Assembly: GCA_964035545.1 (NCBI GenBank)
Contig: OZ037768.1
Coordinates: 7,183,241-7,247,240 of the forward strand
Reading direction: 5' to 3'
Length of the DNA: 64,000 nt
Source of the DNA: Bugula neritina
Taxonomy: Eukaryota > Bryozoa > Gymnolaemata > Cheilostomatida > Bugulidae
The notes under the pieces were generated by a model. The model saw only the letters and a list, made by a program, of their open reading frames with translations, was not told where the DNA came from and searched no databases. Of the stretch, positions 21,852 to 35,800 are shown in pieces (the stretch's first letter is position 1; each line of letters starts with the position of its first letter). A program made the translations under genes and the position numbers.

Positions 21852-24800
21852 ATTTCTCAGAATCTAAAGGCTGCCAAGTGTTTCAACCTACAATATTGTA
21901 GAACAGAGTTAGTGTCCGATGTAGCAGCTTACCTCAAGGACCTCTCACAGCAATGTGATGACAAACTTCTTATAGTAAATGTTTAATGAATGGGTTATGA
22001 TTTGCAAAAGTGAGTTGCCCCTGGCTGTGCACACAGGAGCTTTTGTTTCAATAAATTAGTTTGTATTATTTTTAAGTGTAACCCAACTGCAACTATTTAG
22101 TGTGTCAAGCTGTCAGCTGTGTGTAGGAAAAGTGACGTAATGCAGATGTGATCTTTAGTGAGTCACTATCTTCATTGTTTAATATCTTACAAACTGTATT
22201 CAAGGGAGTATAACCCAATGAGTTCGTGGTATTTGTGTGTGTGAATGTTACTTTTAATAATGTCAATTTACATGAAGTGGTGCTCTACACAGTACAAGTA
22301 TAAGAGTAAGATATTTATTGTTACTCAAGTGTCAACTCTATAATATATTATAGTAAGACACTAAAGCATAATATGATGCAGTCAAAATACATAGAAAAGC
22401 TTTTTTACTGTTTATTAGTTAGTAATACAGTAGAATTGTAAATAAAGTACTCCACCCAACTTGCATAGTTGAATGATCATATAAAAATGTTAAGACCACA
22501 ACTTAATTTTGCCTGTCAAATGTAGCATCAACAAATTACTATATATAGTATATGGATGAGTACAATTGATAGTAATTGTTTTTATTTACTAATTTTCAAT
22601 TAATAATACCACACGTAGAAATCATGTTGTTGTGTTGATAAAATCCCACCGATGTATTAAATTTCAAAACATTCATTTCAAACTATAAAACGTGTCATTT
22701 CAAAATATAAACAGCTAGAACTTATCGATATACTTACAGGTTGACTCGCTAGTTCTTCATTTATGCCTTTTCCTTAAGCTCGAAGTTGTGCTGTAGGAAA
22801 ATAAGTGATTTTTCAAAGTGAATAACAAAACAGCTAATGTTACCTTTTGGAAACTTGAGGTCTATGTGAAATGCTCTACATGATTCCTACATAATATAGT
22901 TGTAATAATGATATGGATGAATGCAGTTACCAATAAATTAGTTAATAAGCATTACGTGCCACCAATCATTATCCGGTACTGCGAGACGAGGAGGTAAAAA
23001 GTGGATATGTCATATAATCATAAAGCTAAATGGTCATCATTGATTCCCTCGTGTTGCTTCTCTGCCATCATATTATTATTGCAACATGGAATTATAATGC
23101 TATGATATTACTACATTTTAGTCTGTCAGTTGCCTATGGACTATAATATGTTGTATGATAAACTATATAGACAGTTGTGATTGCCAACCCCATTAACGTA
23201 TTAGTTGTTTTAGATGTGTTTTAACAAAATATACTGATTCTATATACCAGTCCGTAACATGCTTACTGGTGCTATATAGTTGTATGTAAGATGCTTACTG
23301 GTGCCACGTAAAATGTTTTCTGTAAATATGCAAAATATTGAAATTTTAGTGGCTATGACTTCTCAAGTACAAACACTTGTGTTGATATTCAATCAATTTA
23401 TACACAGCAACTTACTGCTGTAACCTTAAAACTTTATTTTCAATCAGTGTAAGCTTGCTTATTGCGAAATAGAATTTCTCTTATTGAGACAGCATATTGA
23501 TATCCAGGTTCTTATATATGCAAACTTTCTTAGTATAAATTCTGGTTATAGCTCAGCTATGTAGCTGATCAGATAATAATTTTCACAGTTATTCGTTTAC
23601 TGATATCCCAGCAAAAGCAGGAGAGAAAGAAAAATTTAGTAGCAACATTTTTAATTGATACTGAATTAGTATTATTGTGATATTGCATGCATAGGCCGAA
23701 AATGTGCACTTATATATTCATACTAGTAATAGTATTGTAATTGTTTAAGATGACTAACTCGTTTTTGTTGCCACTTGATTAATATATTTTACTTTATGTC
23801 ATAATCATTATTTAAGGGTTATATACAGTTACAGCTGGCCACTGGAATCTTTTCAAGAAGGACTGATTGCATGCAGTAGTGATACACTGGCCTTTTAGGT
23901 AGTCAAGCATAGAATAATTCAATTTAAGGATGCAAGATCTTTACAGTTGGCAAAAACATTTTATTGGAGAAGCTACCTATAAAAGTATTTTGTTTTGATT
24001 CATCAATTGATGCATATCTGTGCTTGCAAAATCACAACAAAGTTGATATCATTACATCAGTATTATCCTACTTTTCTGCAGTATAACTCTGGGTCAAGCA
24101 CTCTGTATTCTACAAATATATTACGAGTTGTATATGAATGAAATTTCTTTTCATTTTTTTTTCTTTCCAATAGCATTACTTTCAAATAGTAAATATTTTA
24201 CCCTATGCTCTGTATCTGGTTGCAACTTGAAGCAAGAAAGCCAGGATCTTTACTCTCAAAAATTATTCATCATTTAAAAAACTAGCAGAAAATTTTTCAG
24301 TTGGAAGTTGAGATGTTTTAGCAGCTTACATTTGCCTTTACTAGAATCAATGGACTAGACACTAATATTTTAAGGTGGTTGACTCTTGCATTCAGATTGA
24401 AGGAACAAGTCAATGACTACAATAGTTAAGCCTCAGATATTGTTATGAAAGTGTAGGGGTTGAAAGTTTAGGAATCTCCCAGCAGATATCAGGGTGATGA
24501 CAAAAAACCATTTTACCCATCACAGATTTATACATAGACTATTTGGCCTTGTGCCAAACTCTAATAATATCTGAGCAAAACATGCAGTGGATTAAAAACA
24601 GGTTTTAAAACCCAGCATACTATTTTATAATTTAAAACTATCCACAGATGCAAGACAGGAATATTTAGCTTAATGTTATATAAAGTAATATGCATCAACA
24701 TCTGTGCAGTTGCAGCTTGGTTATAAAAGTTGGATTATTGGTATTTATATATCACTGCATATACATAAAAACATGAACTAAGTGAAATATGGTAACAGCT

Positions 24801-26578
24801 TCCAATATCTATGTGTAGGTAGGTCTTTGTAAACTGTGATTTATCAACATTTAACTTAAACCTGGTGCCATTGTCTATGGTCAGAATAAATATAATCCAG
24901 GGGATTATTACAAAAGTAAAGAATTTTCTCACGGAACATTCACCAAAGGAGATATCATTGCACAGTCAGACATAGTGGAAATAATGAAATGAACAGTGGT
25001 ATGTTAATTGACTAGCAGTGGGACTCTACAGACCAAGATCTTAATTAATGAGTTATATTTTAATGGACTGGTGATAACACATTGCTCAGTCCCAAATACC
25101 AATGAAATAATGAAAAATAACAAGTAAACTTTTGTTAAATCTCTCATGCCAAATTATATTAGAAGAAATTTAATCAATTCTTGCAATGCTTATCACGTTT
25201 ATATATATTTCACACATTTTGTAGTTTAATTTAATGAAATATCTTGACTTGTAAATTTGAAGCCGAATGCAAAAACTAGTCTTTTGTGCATGAGAACAAA
25301 ACTCTAACAAAAGTAATTCGTGTTCTGATAATATGGCGAATAACATTAGCATATCTGCCAATAGAATTTTGATGTATGGAATTTTATGTTGAAAAACATG
25401 TATTTTGCAATTAGAGATTAATGTTAAATAATATTGCAACAAACGCCTGCAAGTAAAAGAGTATGACTTGGTTATATAATTCACTGTACGTTCTTGAAAA
25501 CATTTGAGAATTCTTTCTAACCTTTCAAAACCATATATAAGTTGCCATGAAGAGAGGGAATAAACATATTTCACTATAAGCAATCAGTCATGCATCTGCA
25601 CTAGTTTTTGAAGCTACCCAACCACCATTATTCTTGCTTTTTGTATTATATAATGTAATTATTGAACATAGTAAATGTAGATGTAGCTATATAATTACAA
25701 CGATCAAGGCAAGTCCTCAGTGGGGATCTTTACACAAAATTGCACAATAATAATGCATAAATTATCAAGAAGAACCATTCCTCCCATTACATAAAGTACG
25801 TGCTTATCCCCTTTACATGGTCAAAGTGGTTACTTGTGGTTCAACAACTAATTAATTACAATGCTATACTATACAAACACACGTTGCCAATAAAAGACTA
25901 TTCATTAGTAACTTATTTGTCAAAATTAAAAGTTGAAAAACCAAGTTAAAAACAAGGCATTAGTTTTAAGCCATCCTGATAAACATGTTCTTAAACTGCA
26001 TTTTAAGCCATACGCAGACAACCTTCATCCAGTGTCTTATTGCTGGTTATAAGCATTATAAATCTCGAGCTATGCTATAGATAGGATCACAGATTAAATC
26101 TACACTAAGATTCTTAATGTTTGATGAAATCATATGCTCTCCTGTAACTAAAACAACACCATCAAAAGCCCAGCTAGCTCTCATTTCACAATAAACTCCA
26201 ATAGCTGTACTAATTAATGTCGACCCAGCCTAAACCGTAGTTGCCTTAGTCTGACAGCTCACCAGCAGGTTGGTAACATAAATAGCGCACATTATATGGC
26301 ACTCTGTGTATTCCGTTAATTTTTAGCCTAAGCTAGTCTTAGCAATTGGATAACATGTGATGAAACCGAATCAAGAGGTTTTTTATGCGTGAAGCAGAAG
26401 GAAGTGCCATTATTGCCATGTCAGGACTGAAATCAGCACCACATCTGTCGGATGGTATTAATGCTAGTCTTATACGTAAAACAGTAATATTACAAAATAT
26501 GTTTTACCTTCATCACCAGATTATATTTACACAGACCAATATTAGAGTGGAAAAACACAAATAAATAATAAATATTAT
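21852..26578. other. Long spacer upstream of the GAS1-like gene
   Basis: About 4.7 kb of AT-rich sequence without coding exons. Two places look like minus-strand non-coding 5' exons of the GAS1-like gene. One is a segment ending at a GTAAGC donor at about 21930. The other is at about 22739-22794, flanked by a CCTACAG acceptor and a GTAAGT donor. Both are weak inferences. Short ORFs in this span (for example at 25170-25583) have no family features and AT-driven composition. Confidence 0.3.
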
Positions 26579-26584
26579 TTTATT
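26579..26584 (-). terminator. Poly(A) signal of NBAS
   Basis: AATAAA on the minus strand lies about 230 nt after the NBAS stop at 26812-26814. Confidence 0.4.
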
Positions 26585-26811
26585 TATGTGAAATGAGCTG
26601 GAAAACTATTGCTCAGATGCAGACGTTCATTTAGAGTTGCAGTAGTTAATATCCCAGTTGCTACTAAGAGAATAGGTAAGAATTTGGCACGGCTCCAAAT
26701 AATGTAGACAACCAGACAATCAAATCAAGACTTTGGTTATTCCAGCACCTCTGGGAGTAGAAATTATAGCATTGAAAAAGTTGATTGTTGAAAAGAAGTT
26801 TGTAGATTAGC

Positions 26812-29800
26812 TCAGTCTTTTCTCCACCATCTACTGATAGCACTAATAGCACCTGCTGCGGCATCCAGGGTTCTTGAACCTACAAAGAAACCGTGTCGAA
26901 CTTTCAACATCTGCCACAAGGAATTAAGATGGAAATCCAAATATGTAATACATGTTATACAGCACTACCAAATCCTGCATGGCTATAGGAACTGAAATCC
27001 GAGAATTCACTATCAACTTTGACAGCAGAATGAAACTTGCAGGCTACAGTACAGCTTTATAGTACCTTTTAACATTTTTCGACAAAATAAACTTTTAAGA
27101 ACTGATTTTTGATCGGGTTCAAGCGCTAAATTTATCTCACCTTGCCGTCCTTTACACGCCTTATCAACTTCCTTAGCCTGAGTAACCTGCTTAACTTGTA
27201 GCAACTCATTCATAACAATGCCGGGATCAAGGAAATCAGCCTCTTTTTGGTGAGCAGCCAAATAACTTACTAGAGACTGAAATATCCCGGAATTTGCCAG
27301 TCTAGAGACCAGATGCTGCTCAAAGATACTTTTTATTACTATCTCGTCATTTTCAAAAACCTAAAAGGAAACAAGAACCGATGAGAGTTTCACAGCATAA
27401 CTTGCATCAGCCCAACAGTATTAGTGCATTAAACAGAAATCTTTCATTAAAGAATTCATTAAATCTTTAATATTTCAACTATGCAATTATTAAAGGGTAA
27501 TCAAGACCAATCCACAAGCTAATTAATAATAAATTAGTTCGGTGCAATATGACTTAATGGACAAAGTATCCAGCATATTACCACCTAATACTGATGATTC
27601 ACCAAACAACATCTGCATGCCTTGCTGTATGCACCAGAGCAGACGTAAAGGTTGGGATGAAATACCACAGGTTCTGGTGGAACCAAGTGGGGATAGAGAG
27701 ATTATTTATACTAAAGTGAGAGAGTTGTGTACAAAGCTGTAATCTTGTACTGACCTCGAAATTCTCGGTCACAATGTCTATGGCATCTTCTAGAAGGACT
27801 GGAGATTGCGATTGAAATGCTAGAACAGCACAATGATGTAAATGATTACTTTTCTTCAAACAGCTGTATGCGTGCTACAAAACCAGTATTTCATCATCGT
27901 AATAGTAATGACGTGCATCGGCTAAAATGAAGGCAAGGCAGCTCATTGCTCCACCAATTATAAAGCAGAAAGGATGATCTAGATTTACCATTCTTGGTGC
28001 AAGAAACACAAAATTTCGTTATAATTAAAAACTAGTTATTAGAATTATTATAGATTTCACAACAATTATTATTAAGTTTTTGCTGACTTAATAAAAAAAA
28101 AACTTGCAGCTTAACGTATCTTAAAGCTAAAGTAATAAAGAACAGCTCATCAAGTTGGAGACTGCACCTGCACAACTCCCTGAGATAAGCTCTCAGCCAA
28201 ACACAAGGCTACGACATTTTCTGCTGCTTTATCCAAGTCAGCATCAACTAGTAAAGCCTCTATCAGCTGTATCCACAGAGAGCTGCAACAGAAGTGAACA
28301 CATGAGTTGGATATAACTAAAACTCCAGTCACTGAAAGGTCTTCCACCATCCAGCAGCACTTTTCCCAGAAATATGAAAGTCTTTGAGTTTTACAGATGT
28401 TTTGCACATATCCTAAAACCTACACTATAGGAGGCCAAAATCCTTAAAATATCATTGAGATATTACACAGTTTGCTCAAATACAACATTTTTGTATTTTT
28501 ATGATAGAAGCTTTATTTTTCCGATACACATATCGATATGTTCAGTGGATTCAGGCTTTCTAATGAAACAAAAGGTGTTGAATGGCAGAAGACCTTCTTC
28601 AAGTTTTAAGAAGTAACTTGCTATGTATGAAACTGGTACAAATAGGTCAATGTCCAAAGTCATTAATCCGACGCCTGGAACTCCCTCCCAAAACATCTGA
28701 GGGCGATACGAAGTAGGAGTGAGTTTGCGGTGGCCTTGAAGCAGTTCCTGCTTGACTCACTGATTTAGGGTCCGCGTCATGCGGGCTCTGCTGGCTGCTA
28801 CCTCTGGGTCCAGCACCTCGACTAGCTTCGCTATTGTGCATATGGACCCTCATCACTGATTATTTTCTATTTTTCAACTTATGACATAAACTACTATTTT
28901 GATGAAAATACAAACAAACAAACAAACAAACAGTATGATACCAGACAACGCAACAGAGTTGCAGTATAATGACAGGGTAAAGGGTGGATAATGTTGGACA
29001 TGAGATATGAGAGTTTGGTGCATGTTGGAGGTTTCGGAAAGTGCCCTGTGCCAGAACTATACTAATTAGGAGAATGCAAAAAATAAAACAACTAATGGCA
29101 AAAGTTCGAAAAATAAGAGTAAAAAACTGCTTAAAACTAAACATTATTATGTGAACATTTCATAACAGAGAAGAAAACAAAATTTTGTAAGAATATCACT
29201 TTAAAAACACTAATCTAGATGGAACATAGTGTGTACACAGAACTAATCTCTAATCAATCACAACAAGATATTGAAATGCACTCTCCAGAAATATTTGATG
29301 TGTAGCTGTTAGCAGGAAAAAATAACAATTTCTTTGAAACGAGAGCTTGGATTACTAGGTTACATTTAGCAGCATGAGTGAGTTTGCAATATACGAGTAA
29401 ACAAGTGTAAATTAGATGTTCTAAGAATGGTGTGTGCATATGGCATGTGTTGGAGATGCGTGAATAAATAAGCAGTGAAGTAACATAAGGGATAAACCTT
29501 AAATTCGGCGCCGGTCCACACAGCAAAACATTCCAGTAACTAAGCAACACATCTTGAACAGTTATACATAGATAATGTAGACAATGCTCAACAGCACACA
29601 AACAGACATCAAGTGTAGTATAAGTGTAGTATAACTAACTTAATATTTTTCTGTTGAGGCCATATATTGAGCAATGAAGTCAAGGCAAGATAATGTGGCA
29701 AATCTGTTGAATTTTGTAGTAACTCTGTAAATAAAGATGTCCTCGAAGTTTCAGACTCCATGTGAGTTGGGCTGACCTAAGAAAGAAAGACAGGTGAGAG

Positions 29801-32800
29801 GAGGTGAGATAGCCCTTATCATTTATCATATATAACATATTTAGAACAGAGATAGAATATATATAGAAGATATATTTATATACTTCAGGTAACATTTGGT
29901 TGGCTACACTATCTAATACTATTTGGAAGAAGTAACCAAAACAACTCAAACATTGTTAGGCATACCACAAGGAAATTTTCAAAACATGTTGATGTAAGCA
30001 ATCAGTTCTCAGCCCATGTCATAGTTCTAATTACTAACCTTAAACTTAATTACAAGCACTGAGTAAACACCTAATAAGCTATATATATATATATAATACT
30101 GAGAAATGCCAAGTGATTGATCACTAACTATAAGCATGGAGATAATAATACCAGACGGTGCAATGCCCTATTTATTTCAGAGTTGTTACAGATCAAAACA
30201 GTTATTAGAGCGAAAACCAACATGTCTACACTCATCAATTAGCTGAGTATTTATTAAGCCAACCTCCTACCTGCTGCGTAGGCCAATGAGCAGCTGTGAC
30301 TGTTTGAGTTTGGTAAACCAACACTAGAAGACGGTCTTCGGCCCGTAACACAAAGTTCTAAAGGAATACATAGCCATGCACGAAGACTATATAAAACACT
30401 CTGCTATCTTTTTACAAAAAATTAACTTTAAATAAAGAATTTTTCTATAAATGTACAAAGTTTAAATAAAATTATTTTATAAATGTACAAAATTTAAATT
30501 AAGAATTTTTTTTATAAAAATACAAAATTAAAATCAGACAATCACTTGTATATCATGTACAGTTAATAGATAACAGACAAACTGTAACAAAGACTCTAAG
30601 CCATATTAGAATACACTTAAGCTTTTGTTTCCATTGAGATTCAAATTGAGATAACGGAGAAATAATAAACAGATACCTGCTCTAATAGAGTAAGGGCCTT
30701 TAATTTGGTTCCAATGCTGATGCTAGGATCTGGGACCAGGGGACGAAACAGTGACATCACATCCTCTGTTGTCACAAGTTCACCAGCCTCTTTCTGATGC
30801 TCTCCAACTTGAACGATCAAATTCTCAAAAGCCTTCATTGTCAGTACACCGTTGCTCTTCAGGTGTGTCTGTGAGGTGCTGTGTTAGTCAAATAACAAGC
30901 TATAATACGATATATGTAATATGTCGTATGTGTCTAAATTCTAAAAGTTGGGACTTTTTAAAATATTGAGATATTTTCTCAGTAAGACAACACAGAAGGT
31001 CTTATGGCCCTATTTGGATGAAACTCGACACTGATGAGTGAACAATCAGATAATACGCTTCAGAGAACAATTATTTTACAAAAACTTATGCTATGATAAC
31101 ATGGTGAGTTTGCTATTTTCGCAAAAATCTAAAGCTCAGTCATTAAAAAAATTATTACAACATGATAGAAAGATAATAACTACAATACGAGTAATACTAC
31201 AAATATAATTTGTATTGACTGATTCACCATCCGCGTACAAACCACTACAGAATCATTGTGACGGTTTCTGGTTACGGATGTATTATTCCCAGCAGTTGGT
31301 AAGAGAAGTATTGCTGGCTGACTAACCTGAGGTGCTGACAGATGTCTGTGACAGCATCCATCAGCGCATCTCTCACTTTCCAGTCCTCTATAGGTATAAC
31401 CTGGAGAATATCGTGTACCAACTCCAGAGCTTGTCCGTCCAGCAGCATTCCAACCAGCACTTTCTTTAACTTCAAAACATGCATTAAAGATTGACAATAA
31501 TACATGGAGAAACTATAAAAAGCTAGATCATTGGTAGGCCATAGAAATTTGATTACAGGGTTCAAATCTTATAGGTTCTACATGTAAGTCAAACCTATTG
31601 TTAAAATTAGATAACTTGAAAAAAGAAAAATAAACTTTTTTAAATATAACTTCTAAATATAACCAAAAAAATTATAAACCAGCTGTTTCATTCATTTACA
31701 TGTCTTGAACTTTAACTAATCAACAAAATGTATATAGAAAAGCAGCAGAATACCTTTTGGTGGTCACCCATGCACGCATCGATCTTTTTATGATAGCTCT
31801 GCACTTGTAGATCTTCAGCTAGCCGTAGACCAATCAAAGCTTCACTTCCCATCTTGTCCAAATGAGATTGATACGCCTGCACAGCAGCTGCGGCTTCAGC
31901 CCACGACATACTGTGTAACCAGATCAATCATTGAGCAAAGACATTATTAAAATACTGCAGTGATTATGACAATAAAGTTCTGCCTTTGCTCATAGTTTCA
32001 ATGCCTGCTCTTTGTTGGCTTTTCTCACAAAGAAGCAGAGGACTAACTGCAGGTAAATGTGCTTCCATATGGGGCTTAAACCTCATACCCAACCACACCA
32101 GCCATGAGCGATAAAATAGTGCTGTGACCATTCTCTTATATACTTGTTTTGTTAATATATAAGCAGAGAGTATGTGAATAACTTGGCCTCAACTTTATGA
32201 ACAATTTTGTAAATACTTTGATTTCAGCATTAGTAGAGATGTCATGCTGTTATGCAATTCTTAAGCTTATATGATGTCCAAAGGTATTCTGGCAAGCTTT
32301 TAGACTTTATATCATCGTGGAACATAAATTATATGTAAAAAACTTGGAAGAATGTGTGATGCAATTGAGGAAATGTTATTTTATACTAGGTGAATGACAG
32401 AAATTTGTACAATATGAGATTAAACAGACATATGCTAAAGTAACCGCTTTCTGAGACATAAAAAGTGTTGCTGGTATGACTGGAAAATTGCTGGAATAAA
32501 AAAATGTGTTCCTGGTTAAAGCATACTTTTTTAGCAGCCAAATTTGTTAAATTACATTCTTGTCTTCAAAAATCCTACAATTCACTTTTAATTAGAGCAA
32601 GTATTCAAGTTTGCTAATGATATAAAAAGATAGAAAATATTCAAAACCGTTGGTAAAGTGTCTATAATACAAAATTGAATAGTAATATTATCACAATATT
32701 CATATTAAATTTAAAAAGGAAATTAATCAGGTATATAAAATATTTTTAGTTTACAAGGGCTAAAGTCTAGAGATGAGCCTCACACCCAGCTTCATAGAAC

Positions 32801-35800
32801 ACTTGTTATAGTATTAATGACAACTTTTACAAATATAAAAATGGCAAGCATACCCGGGAACATCTCTATGCTTGTCTTTAGGAATATTACTCTTACAAAA
32901 CTTCAAGTTCCTTCTACAGATTTCACTTCTGGCCTCCAGAGGAACCTGCAGAACAAACAACATTCTGCTACTGCAAACTGAACAAATATTACTGCTTTTT
33001 TATATTTTAACCACAGAAAAAATATCAAGACATTGAAACACTTTATACTAAAGCATATTCTTGTTATGTATAAAAAGAAACCATAGTTTTGTGAGAGACA
33101 TGCTATAAAATCATAAGGTCATCAATTATAGATTTCCCAGGTAAAATGCTGTTGATGATATTGAAATGACATTTACGCAGCTGACTCCTAAACAGCTCAC
33201 TTATGCAGACATGGTTTTAACAACCCTTTTGAGAATTAACTGAAATTAGGCGAAGTGGTGAATAAAGCTAACTCTAAATGTCAATGATTCCCATGAGTTA
33301 TATTGCTCATTAAATACCTGGTGTCAACGCATTAGACTAGCTGTCTCAGGTGCAGGTAGTAAACAGTTTCTTATAAAAGAAAATATGTAAGATGATAGAT
33401 TCAGTCATGATGAACTGCAGTGCTTAAAACAGACAAGACGTGAAACCACAAAAACAAATGGAGAGAGCTTATGGTGATTAATATAAAGTTTTATAGCGAC
33501 TATAAGAAATTATCTAGATTTGATAAAATTTAGCTTAATTCTGTTTGACCTTATCACACTAGGAGCATAAGATATGCTTGGCTTGGTAGAAATCTCACCA
33601 TATAGGAGAAACAAAAAAGTTCTTGTTTTACCTAATTTCTGTAACTTACAGTATATTAACAGGATATACTTGTGTCGAAGCATTACGCTTGCCCCTAACC
33701 CCTCAGTCAATTTTTTACAAACGTTATAATACATAATAGGGCTAATAATTCTACCAAAACTGTTGATTGTATTATTTCACATGAACAGTATAACAATTAG
33801 CTATAATCACGCCCTAATGCCTACATCACATTTTAATTTAGCAAAACACAACTTTAATTAAAGTTGACATAAAAAATTTCTAAAAAAAATTACGTTTTCT
33901 TTATTTAAAGATTTTTCTTGATTCTGTTAACAGAAAATTGACTTAGAATTTGGTTTTAACAATGCAAATGAGGTATGTACAGGTTTGGCTAGTTTAGGAG
34001 GTGCTCAATCTCTCCAACACCTATTTGTGGTGTAAAAATCAGAAGCTAAATACAAGGAAATAAAGTAAGACCATAATTACACTAATATGTGTGAAGCCTC
34101 ACCAGATCAAGTACTTTACTGCTGAACAAAGCATGCTTCAGAAAGCTGAGATCGTCACTGGGTTCCATTTTATTGATAAATTCTCCACAAGATTCATACC
34201 GATGCACCCATGCTAGCTGCAATTGAATAAAGTTGTTTTGATTAAAAAATAAATTAATTTCTGGTGGCCTGTCTAGCATTTAAACCCATAAAACATGTAT
34301 TTTTACTAGATAAGATTATTAACTGATCACAGATATAGCACTTTATCCCCCATAAACATGCCAATAGTGCAGGCACCCGGTACTATACCCTGCTCAACCT
34401 GCAATAACACTTGCCAACCACCTGCCAAAACTTACCAAACAGACCACCTTAGTTATGCAGATAGTTGGCAACTGTCACAGCATTTTATGAACAATTTAAG
34501 TGCAGTTATTTCACAGGCGCTACAAGCACATAGCATAGTAACAGCTAATATATGCAGTGAAATGTATAAATATTACTCTAAGCAACAAAACTTTCACATA
34601 TATCTTTTAGTAGGAAATCTCAACCATTGCTTCACTGTCTTTCGCTATGCACTCATCAGTATTACTTTAAATGATGAAGTAATTACTTCAAATAAAAATT
34701 ACACTTATAAGATACCATTTCTAGAATAAATAACCATTCCCAGGTTACATGATTTATGCAATGCTAAATGCTCTTAAAAAAACTTACAAAGACTTTCAGG
34801 TTTCGTTGTTCCTGTAAAATAAAAAACTTCATAAGCAGCTAAAAGGAGAGAAACACTAAACAGATCAACTCACTGTAGACTCTGGCACTTTGCTGTTGGC
34901 AGATGCTCCGTCTACAAAAAACTTTTGAGCCCAAGCACTGAATACAGAGCTGGTGGAAAGATGGCCGCCATCCGCAGTCGGGATTTTAGAAGAGAGTTTG
35001 GAGAAGACGTGCACATTCCCACTCTTCAACACTGGTCTTATGATGTCAACCGGGTCACCGGCACATGACATCAGTGAGCCGTAGTCTAAGCCTGCAGAGA
35101 ATCAGTGTAATGTATTCCAGCTTATGGTGTAGAGATAAGAGACATGAGTCTGTGAAAATAACTATAGAGTACTGCAATTACATAGTAGTACTGCAAACTA
35201 TTGCAACAAACGAATACATTTGTTTATAATGTCTAGGATATTAAAATTTGCTAGAATAAGATAGTGAGAATTTTAAATTGGCTCATGTGGTCAGGTTATT
35301 TTTGTCTCTATTTCAATCACCAGCTCTAGCCTACCCTATCAACTCTTTCAGCAAACAGTAGGGAGCTGGGAGATGGACAACCCTTAAATTTTAGAGACTT
35401 AGGTAGTGGGGAGTTGAAATTACCTCCCCTGTAATGGCAAAAAATAAGTATTTGGAAGTTGATTAGGTAAAATATTATAAAAATTGCTTTAATGATATAT
35501 TATATGGGATATTTTGACAACTCCAACTTTGAGCTTTTACCATGTCTACTATTGTCAAGAAACAAATCTACTAAATTGAAACATTATATAAATTGTGTGT
35601 GTATTGAGCAATGGATACTTTTTATTAACAAATATGATGCCTGGAAATAAACAATAGTCAATAACTAAACAACTCCTGCACATGCAATATTGTTTACATG
35701 ATTGCTAAGAAAGTATCAGTCTATGGTTTTCTAATAAAAAGAAAACATTTCAAAAGGTAAATTTTAGCATTTTAAGCACTTGGTCTAGGATGTTTGTTTG

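Noticed and set aside
25170-25583. 137-residue minus-strand ORF in the long spacer
   Set aside because: AT-biased residues (Ile, Tyr, Lys, Leu), no domain, no splice or promoter context.
28647-28856. 69-residue minus-strand ORF (basic and Ser-rich)
   Set aside because: The opposite strand carries the recognisable LINE reverse-transcriptase end, so this ORF is its antisense shadow.
34358-34729. 123-residue plus-strand ORF with a Cys/Pro-rich start
   Set aside because: It lies wholly in an NBAS intron, has no signal peptide or known motif, and its composition matches the intron. Cys residues are few and not patterned.
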